A stretch of 46,228 nucleotides of DNA from an uncultured Bacteroidia bacterium (GTDB taxonomy: Bacteria; Bacteroidota; Bacteroidia; Bacteroidales; UBA932). The notes under the pieces are model-generated. The model was not told the origin of the DNA. It saw only the letters and a list, made by a program, of their open reading frames with translations, and did not search any database. This document shows, one piece after another, positions 39,945 to 46,228 of this stretch (within the stretch, counting starts at the first letter, position 1; every line of letters begins with the position of its first letter). The stretch covers positions 1 to 46,228 of the forward strand of contig CACZDC010000008.1 in NCBI GenBank assembly GCA_902779785.1, read 5' to 3'. Both the position numbers and the translations under genes were made by a program.

Positions 39945-39973
39945 TATCCCGTATTTTTAAAAGACAATCGACT

Positions 39974-41455
39974 ATGAAATACGGGTTCGACAACGAGAAA
40001 TATCTCAAGATCCAATCGGAACACATAAAGGAGCGGATCGCCAAATTCGGCGACAAACTCTATATGGAATTCGGCGGCAAACTCTTCGACGACTACCACG
40101 CCAGCCGCGTCCTCCCCGGATTTGAGCCTGACAGCAAGCTGAAAATGCTTATGCAGCTCAAGGACGATGTGGAGATTATCATCGTCATAAGTGCCGTGGA
40201 CATAGAGAAGAACAAAGTCCGCAGCGACCTCGGCATTACCTATGATATGGATGTGCTCCGCCTGAGGGACGAATTTCTCGAGCGCGGACTGAGCGTCAAC
40301 AGCGTAGTCATAACCCACTGCAACGGACAGTCCAGCGCCGAAGCCTATCGCAAAAGGCTGGAAAAGATGGGGATAAAAGTCTATTATCACTATACCATCG
40401 AAGGTTATCCCAACAACGTCGCCCTGATCGATTCGGAAGAAGGCTTCGGCAAGAATGACTACGTCCAGACTAGCAAGCCCCTCGTCGTAGTGACGGCTCC
40501 GGGGCCCGGAAGCGGAAAAATGGCAGTCTGCCTGAGCCAGCTCTATCAGGAAAACCGCCGCGGCATCAAGGCCGGATATGCCAAATTCGAGACCTTCCCG
40601 ATATGGAACATCCCCCTATCCCACCCGCTGAACATAGCCTATGAGGCCGCTACCGCCGACCTTGACGACGTCAATATGATCGACCCCTTCCATCTCGACG
40701 CCTACGGTACCCTGGCCATAAACTACAACCGGGACATTGAAATCTTCCCGGTGATGAACGCCCTCTTCGACGACATCTACGGTTCTTCCCCATACAAGTC
40801 CCCGACCGATATGGGCGTAAATATGATCGGCTACTGCATCAGCGACGACGAAGTATGCTGCGAGGCTTCCAAACAGGAAATCATAAGACGCTATTACACA
40901 GCTCTTTGCAGCTTCGCCGACGGCAAGGCGACCGAGGCCGAAGTCAATAAGAACGCACTTCTTCTCAAACGCGCCAAAATAACGACCTCCGACCGCAAGT
41001 GCACCGTAGTGGCGAAAGAACGGCTCGAGAAATGCGGAGAAGCCACTGCGGCGATCGAACTGCCCGACGGCACTCTGATTTCCGCCCAGACCTCTCCCCT
41101 GCTCGGTCCCAGCGCCGCCCTTCTGCTGAACGCCCTCAAGCATCTTGCAGGAATAGCCCATAACGTCAAGCTGATCCCCAAACAGATGATAGCGCCCATA
41201 CAGAAGACCAAGGTAACCTATCTGCACGGGCACAATCCCCGGCTTCATACCGATGAGGTCCTGGTAGCCATCTCTATGATGACTCCAATCGACGAGAACT
41301 GCACCCTTGCACTCGACCAACTTCCCAATCTGAAAGGCGCCCAGGTCCATTCCACGGTAATGCTTAGCGAAGTCGACCGCAAGACCTTCTCCAAACTCGG
41401 AATCGGCCTCACCTGCGATCCGGTAAGGAAAATCAAGAAACAAGTGAAAGAATAA
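39974..41455 (+). CDS. DUF1846 (UPF0371) protein
   Basis: 493 residues, the usual family length. Conserved segments include GFDNEKYLKIQSEHIKERI, VVITHCNGQSSAEAYRKRLE, VVTAPGPGSGKMAVCLSQLY (a P-loop-like GPGSGKM near 180), AGYAKFETFPIWNIPLSHPLN and HDTD-like stretches. Structures exist for the family, but its reaction is not established; the glycine-rich loop suggests nucleotide binding. It has its own promoter and lies 2 bp before the GH3 lipoprotein gene, with which it is probably co-transcribed. Confidence 0.92.
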   Translation: MKYGFDNEKYLKIQSEHIKERIAKFGDKLYMEFGGKLFDDYHASRVLPGFEPDSKLKMLMQLKDDVEIIIVISAVDIEKNKVRSDLGITYDMDVLRLRDEFLERGLSVNSVVITHCNGQSSAEAYRKRLEKMGIKVYYHYTIEGYPNNVALIDSEEGFGKNDYVQTSKPLVVVTAPGPGSGKMAVCLSQLYQENRRGIKAGYAKFETFPIWNIPLSHPLNIAYEAATADLDDVNMIDPFHLDAYGTLAINYNRDIEIFPVMNALFDDIYGSSPYKSPTDMGVNMIGYCISDDEVCCEASKQEIIRRYYTALCSFADGKATEAEVNKNALLLKRAKITTSDRKCTVVAKERLEKCGEATAAIELPDGTLISAQTSPLLGPSAALLLNALKHLAGIAHNVKLIPKQMIAPIQKTKVTYLHGHNPRLHTDEVLVAISMMTPIDENCTLALDQLPNLKGAQVHSTVMLSEVDRKTFSKLGIGLTCDPVRKIKKQVKE

Positions 41456-41457
41456 AG

Positions 41458-42597
41458 ATGAGCTTCCGCCTGCCTATGTTAGCCGCAGCCCTGAGTGGGA
41501 TAGTATCCTGCCAAAGTGCCGATGAAATCATCTCTGAAAAGATAGCCGGGATGAGTCTCCGTGAAAAAGCCGGACAGCTCATTATAATCCGCGCCGAATG
41601 TCTCTCTCCCTCTATAAAATGGGAAGAGACTACGGAACTGCCTCAATATCAAGTGCGAAGACTAAGCGAAGAGATGAGTGAGACGGCCAGGGAATATCCC
41701 GTCGGCGGAGTGCTGCTCTATGGACACAACATAGACACTCCCGAGCAGCTGAAGGCTTTCTCAAAAGAAATACACTCGCTCCCCGGCGCTCCTTTCCTGT
41801 GCATTGACGAAGAAGGCGGCCGCGTTTCCAGGATCGGCGGGAATCCCAATTTCGACGTCCCCCGCTACAAGAGCATAGCTGAAATCGGCAGCAGCGGAAA
41901 AGCGGAAAAAGCTAAAGAATGCGCCGAAAACATCGCCACTTACCTTAGGGAATATGGCTTCGACATCGATTTTGCTCCCGTGGCGGATGTCAATACCAAT
42001 CCGGAGAACATAGTCATCGGCAACCGGGCTTTCAGCGACTCTCCCAAAGTCGCAGCAAAGATGGTCTCAGCCTATGTGGAGGGTATGAATTCCAAAGGAA
42101 TCGTCTCTTGCCTGAAGCATTTTCCCGGACACGGGGACACAAAGACCGATACTCACGAAGGCTATGCCGTGTCCTACAAAGACTGGAAGGAACTCTCTGA
42201 ATGTGAGATGATTCCGTTCAGAGCAGGAATAAAGGCCGGAGTACCGCTGGTTATGACCGCCCATATTTCCCTGCCGAAAGTCACCCACTCCGACAAGCCT
42301 GCCACACTCTCCTCCGTGGTCCTGAAGGATATCCTCCGCGGAAAACTCGGATTCAAGGGAATCATAATTACGGACGCAATAGAGATGGGAGCGATCAAGC
42401 AGCACTATTCCACCCGCAACGCCACCGTAATGGCCATCCTTGCCGGCGCCGACATAGTCCTCTGTCCACGCGACTACCGCGAGGCCGTTGATGCGATTAC
42501 GGACGCAGTCAACGACGGAACGCTCAGCGAGGAACGCCTGGACGAGAGCCTGCGCAGGATACTGAAGCTGAAATACGTAAGAGGGCTTATCAGATAA
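41458..42597 (+). CDS. Glycoside hydrolase family 3 lipoprotein (NagZ-like beta-N-acetylhexosaminidase)
   Basis: 379 residues. A short lipoprotein signal with cysteine 18 (GIVSC) precedes a single GH3 catalytic barrel. Diagnostic motifs are LLYGHNI, CIDEEGGRVSRIGG, the NagZ-type loop KHFPGHGDTKTDTH that carries the catalytic histidine-aspartate, and ITDAIEMGAI with the nucleophilic aspartate. There is no second GH3 domain, as in NagZ. It would remove N-acetylglucosamine from peptidoglycan or glycan fragments; as a lipoprotein it acts outside the cytoplasm, unlike E. coli NagZ. Its end overlaps the convergent phospholipase-D gene by 8 bp. Confidence 0.92.
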   Translation: MSFRLPMLAAALSGIVSCQSADEIISEKIAGMSLREKAGQLIIIRAECLSPSIKWEETTELPQYQVRRLSEEMSETAREYPVGGVLLYGHNIDTPEQLKAFSKEIHSLPGAPFLCIDEEGGRVSRIGGNPNFDVPRYKSIAEIGSSGKAEKAKECAENIATYLREYGFDIDFAPVADVNTNPENIVIGNRAFSDSPKVAAKMVSAYVEGMNSKGIVSCLKHFPGHGDTKTDTHEGYAVSYKDWKELSECEMIPFRAGIKAGVPLVMTAHISLPKVTHSDKPATLSSVVLKDILRGKLGFKGIIITDAIEMGAIKQHYSTRNATVMAILAGADIVLCPRDYREAVDAITDAVNDGTLSEERLDESLRRILKLKYVRGLIR

Positions 42598-43852
42598 GCC
42601 TTGCGAAAAGTCTTATCACCCAGCCGCTTACACGCTTGAAGAAGGGCCGTTTCCTGACCTCGTCCAGAGACACTTCCCTGCAATTTTCCAGTTCACGGAG
42701 ATACTCTTTCTTACGGCTTTCCGCCGCCTCGTCGTCATAGATGATGAGATTACTCTCGTAATTGGTATGGAAACTGCGGAAATCAAGGTTTGCCGAGCCG
42801 ACGCAATACAGATAGCCGTCAGCCAGGAACACCTTTTTGTGCAGGAAACCTCCGCCGATCAGATAGATCTTCACTCCGGCGGAAAGCAGTTCCTTGAAAT
42901 AAGTCCAGATAAGAGGCGGAATGAAAAACACATCCGAATCTTCAGGAACGATCAGACGCACGTCCACTCCCCTGAGGGCCGCCCTTTTCATTGCCTCCAA
43001 AGTCGAGCGCGGAGGAGCGAGATATGGAGTGACCATATAGAATTCCTTCTCGGCGTGGTCCAAAGTCCATTCGTATGAATACTGAATGGAATGGAAACGC
43101 TCTGCAGGACCGTCCAAAACCAGCTGGGCAGTCTTGCCGGTAAAGGCCCCGGGGAGAGTGTCCCTCACCGTCTTCACGACTTTTGCAGCGTCGTCCTTGC
43201 CTCCTGCGGTCTTCCAGTCGCGGGAAAAAGCATCCATTATGTCCCCTACTACAGGACCGGTGACGCGCACATCCTCGTCGTTCCACTCGGTAAAGTATTT
43301 GTCGGCGATATTGCGGCCTCCGATATAGCCAACATTTGCATCAACAAGAGTGAACTTACGGTGATTGCGCCTGTTGACCTCCCAGATATTCGAGAAAAAA
43401 TGTCCGCGAGGATGCCATTCTTCCACGCTGACTCCACTTTTGCGCATTTTCAGGTAGCGGGAGATGCTGCGAGTCATATGGGAGAAGCGTTCCGGAAGCA
43501 GCCTAACATCGAGGGAATCCCTGGCCTTCGCCTCCATTGCGTGGAAAAGGGTGTCCGAAACGGCACCGGGGTTGATCCTGAATAGTTCGACATAGACGGA
43601 CGAATCAGCCGCGGCGATGTCTTCCAGCATTAACTTCAGTTTGTCCCCTCCTTCATAAATCACCCTAAAATCATTGCCTTCCCGAGGAACATATCCGGTA
43701 TGGCGGGCAATGGAGTCGGCAAGCGGACGATACTCTTCCCTGACGGAAGAGAAAGCACTCTCGGGCGGCGGAGTAGACAAGGGTACAAGACGCTGGACCC
43801 CGCAGCTGTAAAGAGTTGCGAGTAAGGCGATTAACAAAAAATATCTTTTCAC
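42590..43852 (-). CDS. Phospholipase D/cardiolipin synthase-like lipoprotein
   Basis: 420 residues from the GTG at 43852, which begins a proper lipoprotein signal (KRYFLLIALLATLYSCG, cysteine 17); the longer frame overlaps the upstream gene. Two HKD motifs are intact: NHRKFTLVDANVGYIGGRN and LHKKVFLADGYLYCVGSANLD. The order and spacing match cardiolipin synthases and related phospholipase D enzymes, but the lack of two N-terminal membrane helices and the lipid anchor suggest a periplasmic or outer-membrane-facing enzyme. It starts 1 bp after the CNNM gene's stop, so coupling is likely. Confidence 0.87.
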   Translation of the reverse strand: MKRYFLLIALLATLYSCGVQRLVPLSTPPPESAFSSVREEYRPLADSIARHTGYVPREGNDFRVIYEGGDKLKLMLEDIAAADSSVYVELFRINPGAVSDTLFHAMEAKARDSLDVRLLPERFSHMTRSISRYLKMRKSGVSVEEWHPRGHFFSNIWEVNRRNHRKFTLVDANVGYIGGRNIADKYFTEWNDEDVRVTGPVVGDIMDAFSRDWKTAGGKDDAAKVVKTVRDTLPGAFTGKTAQLVLDGPAERFHSIQYSYEWTLDHAEKEFYMVTPYLAPPRSTLEAMKRAALRGVDVRLIVPEDSDVFFIPPLIWTYFKELLSAGVKIYLIGGGFLHKKVFLADGYLYCVGSANLDFRSFHTNYESNLIIYDDEAAESRKKEYLRELENCREVSLDEVRKRPFFKRVSGWVIRLFARLI

Positions 43853-43853
43853 C

Positions 43854-44915
43854 TTATTCCTCTTCTTCCTCCGGCAGGACAATCTGCTTGTACTGATTCT
43901 TGCGCTTGAGCCAGCGTTCACGCGCATATTGCTGCATATCAGTTACTGTGTCGCTCTCATCTATGATTTCCATCCCAAGGATGGTCTCGATTATGTCCTC
44001 AAGGGTAATGATCCCCTGGAAGCAGCCGTAGTCATCTATGATCAGGGCGATCTGATCCTTGGTCTTCAGCAGGCTTTCCCAGATGTCGCTGACCGAAGTC
44101 TCTTCGTGGAACGCGGCGATCTGGCGCTTGATCGTACCTAGCCGGACATCGAACTTGTCTTCGGCAAGCTGCTCCAGCACATCGTAGCGGAGGATATAGC
44201 CGGTGATGAACTCAGGCGACTCGGCATAGACAGGAATCCTGGAATTATGAGAGAGTTCGTCCTTTTTGTAGAAGGACTTGAGAGTCATAGATTCCGGGGC
44301 TATTGCCGCGACGACTCTAGGGGTCATCACATCATAGGCCTTGATGTCGTCAAGCTTGATGATATTCTGTATCACCTTGTTCTCGGAATTGTCGATAACC
44401 CCTTCTTCCTCACCCATATTCGCCATTGCGGACACTTCCTCGCGGGAAATGCCGGTGTCCGGCTCGTCATCGGAGATGGTCTTGCGGAGTTTTTCGACCA
44501 CCCAGACTATCGGGAAGAGCAAATAGACAAGTACGTTCATTATGGCCGAAAGCCAGAGCAGGCTCTTCCAGTGAGAGGTGCCGATGGTCTTCGGGACTAT
44601 TTCCGAGAAAACCAGGATAAGTATGGTCATCAGGGCACTCACTATCCCGAACACGTGGTCGCCGGAAAGCATCGAGGCCTGGTGACCGACGGCTGCCGCG
44701 CCAAGGGTGTTGGCAATGGTATTCAGCGACAGAATCGCGGTCAGGGGCCTGTCCGGAGCCGCCTTGAATCGGGCAAAACGGATTGCGTGCTTGTTGCCCT
44801 CCTCTTCGCGCATACTGATATAGGACATCGGCGTGGACATCAGGACCGATTCCAGCAGGGAGCACAGGAAGGACACCCCCATCGTCAGAAAAAGATATAG
44901 AAGAAGGAGAGACAT
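43854..44915 (-). CDS. CNNM/CorC-type transporter-associated protein with CBS pair
   Basis: 353 residues from the ATG at 44915. The N-terminal DUF21/CNNM membrane domain (about 1-150, three to four helices: LTAILSLNTIANTLGAAAVG and LVFSEIVPKTIG) is followed by two CBS domains (about 190-320: VMTPRVVAAIAPESM, then SVSDIWESLLKTKDQIALIIDDYGCFQGIITLEDIIETILGMEI). It ends in a short acidic tail without the full CorC_HlyC domain. Relatives mediate or regulate Mg2+/Co2+ efflux. The ATG overlaps the PCMD gene's stop (TGATG). Confidence 0.9.
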   Translation of the reverse strand: MSLLLLYLFLTMGVSFLCSLLESVLMSTPMSYISMREEEGNKHAIRFARFKAAPDRPLTAILSLNTIANTLGAAAVGHQASMLSGDHVFGIVSALMTILILVFSEIVPKTIGTSHWKSLLWLSAIMNVLVYLLFPIVWVVEKLRKTISDDEPDTGISREEVSAMANMGEEEGVIDNSENKVIQNIIKLDDIKAYDVMTPRVVAAIAPESMTLKSFYKKDELSHNSRIPVYAESPEFITGYILRYDVLEQLAEDKFDVRLGTIKRQIAAFHEETSVSDIWESLLKTKDQIALIIDDYGCFQGIITLEDIIETILGMEIIDESDTVTDMQQYARERWLKRKNQYKQIVLPEEEEE

Positions 44916-45670
44916 CAATAATTCAGCTTGAATTCGTCTATATAAAGGACAGACCCGACGGCGCCGGTGTAAAAGGCTCCATAGAAACTCGAAGCGGCGG
45001 CAAGTACGATATAGCCAGGAGTACGCTCATCCTTATACTTGAAGTCCAGCTTGAAATGGACATAGTCATCTGTCGCATTTACAATCTTCAGGCGGGCATA
45101 TCCGATAACTCTCGGATCGCCTTCTTCAGGGAGCATATCCTTGGTGGTGTCGATCACTAGCGGAGAGGTGATATCCAGCAGCAGGACTTCGATACGGCCG
45201 ATGTCCTGCTTGCCTTTCATAGAAAGATAAGGGGCCTTGGCGTGGTCTACCGTCTTGGGAATATAGTGATAGTAACCGGAAAGGGACTTCGGACGTCCGG
45301 TGAACGGCAGGCCGAAGTTGGACTCTATCCCCTTGAAATCGACAAGCCTGAGATACTTTCCGGTATATACATTGCCGGAAACCAGTGTCCACAATATTTT
45401 TTTCGACTCGATGCGGCAGGCTGCTTTTCCTTTGCCTTCCACGGCGACGTGGGCATATTCAGGCGTTGTAGTGCCTCCGATTCCGAGAAGGGATATCGCG
45501 CTGTTGGCACTGTCCCATACCCTTTCGCGCTCAGGGGCGTCAGAGCGGTACAGATTCCATACGCTCTTGGTCTTGGACCAGTTGTCGAAACTGAGATTGT
45601 ATATTTGTTCCTGCGCACTTACCCCGAAGGAGCATAACACGACAAGAAGACAAGTCAAGATTCTTTTCAT
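44915..45670 (-). CDS. Secreted PCMD-domain protein
   Basis: 251 residues from the ATG at 45670, which opens a clear signal peptide (MKRILTCLLVVLCSFGVSAQ). The rest resembles the PCMD family (putative carbohydrate metabolism domain) of Bacteroidota: YNLSFDNWSK at the N-terminus, YARLKIVNATDDYVHFKLDFKY and the final SVLYIDEFKLNY strand. It is a jelly-roll fold, possibly glycan-binding, and its role is unknown. The upstream in-frame extension covers the promoter and is rejected. It is the first gene of a three-gene run with CNNM and the phospholipase-D-like lipoprotein. Confidence 0.82.
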   Translation of the reverse strand: MKRILTCLLVVLCSFGVSAQEQIYNLSFDNWSKTKSVWNLYRSDAPERERVWDSANSAISLLGIGGTTTPEYAHVAVEGKGKAACRIESKKILWTLVSGNVYTGKYLRLVDFKGIESNFGLPFTGRPKSLSGYYHYIPKTVDHAKAPYLSMKGKQDIGRIEVLLLDITSPLVIDTTKDMLPEEGDPRVIGYARLKIVNATDDYVHFKLDFKYKDERTPGYIVLAAASSFYGAFYTGAVGSVLYIDEFKLNY

Positions 45671-45674
45671 TCTG

Positions 45675-45705
45675 CAAATATACAGCAAATTCCGCTCTTG
45701 GACAA
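45675..45705 (-). promoter_or_regulatory. Promoter of the PCMD gene
   Basis: On the minus strand, TTGT (45702-45705), 19 bp, then TATATTTG (45675-45682). Only 4 nt separate the -7 box from the ATG. Confidence 0.6.
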
Positions 45706-45725
45706 TAGTTTGGCCTCCATAAAAA

Positions 45726-45755
45726 CAGCCCCGGACGCTCACGCGTGCAGGGCTG
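45726..45755. terminator. Hairpin, possible terminator or attenuator upstream of the PCMD gene
   Basis: CAGCCC (45726-45731) pairs with GGGCTG (45750-45755), enclosing CACGCGTG symmetry. On the minus strand the stem is followed by GTTTTTA, a short T run, so it could stop transcription entering from the right before the PCMD promoter. Plus-strand read-out has no T tract. Confidence 0.4.
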
Positions 45756-45832
45756 CTTTATGCCAAACAGGCAAATAGTAATTATCTCGATGCAAAGTTC
45801 GCTCTTTTTTCAATCAAATTCTTTTCCGATTC

Positions 45833-45864
45833 TTGCAAATAATGTTCTATTTCTACTATCTTTG
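45833..45864 (+). promoter_or_regulatory. Promoter of the AraC-like gene
   Basis: TTGC (45833-45836), 20 bp, then TATCTTTG (45857-45864). Only 5 nt separate the -7 box from the ATG at 45870. Confidence 0.65.
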
Positions 45865-45869
45865 CACTT

Positions 45870-46228
45870 ATGAAAGCAAAAATAGACGCACTAACTATCC
45901 CGATTCTTCGCAAGATGTTCAAACTGAGCGAAGCAAACTATGTCGGCGAAGACTTTGTCCTGGCGATGGACAACCACGCCCTCGGACGGGAATGGTTTAC
46001 CGTAAACCAGCCCTATCTGCTTGCGGAGGGAGCGGTAATAAGGATAGTCGACGGACTTGCCGTCTACACGGTCAACCTGGACCGATATGAACTCCATCAG
46101 GGCGACATACTGGTATTCCCGGAAAATGCCGTTTTCACCATAAACTGGGTGACGGACGACCTGCGCGTACAGTTTATGACCTTTCACGACCTCCAGCTCT
46201 CGCATCCGATAAGGGAAACCAAAAGATA
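45870..46228 (+). CDS. Probable AraC-family regulator, N-terminal part (cut by window edge)
   Basis: An open frame of 119 codons from the ATG continues past the right edge. The visible part fits the N-terminal cupin sensor domain of AraC-type regulators: FVLAMDNHALGREWFTVNQPYLLAEGAVIRIVDG, then YELHQGDILVFPENAVFTINWVTDDLRVQFMTF. The beta-strand spacing and the 'GDILVFPENA' turn are typical of that domain. The DNA-binding helix-turn-helix region would lie outside the window, so the family call is inference. A consensus promoter sits directly before the ATG. Confidence 0.7.
   Translation, partial: MKAKIDALTIPILRKMFKLSEANYVGEDFVLAMDNHALGREWFTVNQPYLLAEGAVIRIVDGLAVYTVNLDRYELHQGDILVFPENAVFTINWVTDDLRVQFMTFHDLQLSHPIRETKR

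Noticed and set aside
45833-46090. 85-codon open frame at the right edge
   Set aside because: It is out of frame with the AraC-like gene that has the consensus promoter and a continuous cupin-like translation.
1-46228. CRISPR arrays, rRNA or tRNA genes, insertion sequences
   Set aside because: No regularly spaced direct repeats of CRISPR type, no tRNA or rRNA signatures, and no transposase were seen; the only mobile-type gene is the partial recombinase at the left edge.

Overview
The window looks like a chromosomal segment of a member of the Bacteroidota, most likely order Bacteroidales. The evidence is the promoter style (many starts preceded by a -7 element TAnnTTTG, several with a TTTG-like -33 element 19-20 bp upstream), A-rich rather than strong Shine-Dalgarno leaders, and families typical of the phylum: DUF5686 outer-membrane protein, GIN/DUF2807 protein, PCMD-domain protein, GlsB/GlsA-like glycine-lipid acyltransferases, and short lipoprotein signals with SC-type lipoboxes. 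Genes are packed tightly, convergent genes overlap at their stop codons, and only one classical strong terminator is visible outside the candidate small RNA.

Layout. 1-530: the 3' end of a tyrosine recombinase, then about 300 bp of AT-rich DNA holding two Xer/dif-like sites in inverted orientation. 530-5946: lipoate ligase, divergent from an rlmD-yrbG-mscS-like run, then a convergent PlsC-like acyltransferase. 6002-7207: queA, followed by about 500 bp of AT-rich intergenic DNA. 7710-9323: a small XRE regulator and cinA. 17250-9349 (minus): a seven-gene run valS, ybgC-like thioesterase, tatA, tatC, ABC-F, GIN protein, M19 dipeptidase. 17330-18784 (plus): DUF3467, kdsC-like phosphatase, maf. 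18781-21007: divergent threonine dehydrogenase and kbl. 21086-21351: a strong terminator and a candidate small RNA with its own promoter. 21434-26517: GlsB-like, CDP-alcohol phosphatidyltransferase, GlsA-like, DUF5686. 34712-26518 (minus): arginase-like gene, gcvT, gcvH, gcvPA, gcvPB, lpd, SEC-C protein, hydrolase-like membrane protein. 39317-34800 (minus): M23 lipoprotein, aromatic amino acid ammonia-lyase, Ig-like cysteine-rich lipoprotein. 39401-42597 (plus): ECF S component, DUF1846, GH3 lipoprotein. 45670-42590 (minus): PCMD protein, CNNM/CBS protein, phospholipase-D-like lipoprotein. 45870 to the edge: the start of a probable AraC-type regulator.

How the genes fit together. A glycine theme recurs. 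TDH and KBL turn threonine into glycine. The complete glycine cleavage system plus its own lipoamide dehydrogenase, with lipoate ligase elsewhere in the window, turns glycine into one-carbon units. The GlsB/GlsA-like pair would place glycine in membrane lipids. A second theme is the cell envelope: Tat secretion, lipoproteins, KDO phosphatase, M23 and GH3 peptidoglycan enzymes, and an outer-membrane DUF5686 protein.

The most interesting unexplained items are the inverted Xer-like sites beside the recombinase (271-512), the candidate small RNA at 21232-21351 with a 15-nt periodic GTTATTA motif, the ammonia-lyase that looks like a tyrosine rather than a histidine lyase and is linked to a cysteine-rich surface lipoprotein, and the recurring 4-6 nt distance between -7 boxes and start codons, which points to leaderless mRNAs. 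All identifications come from reading the sequence; no database search was run.
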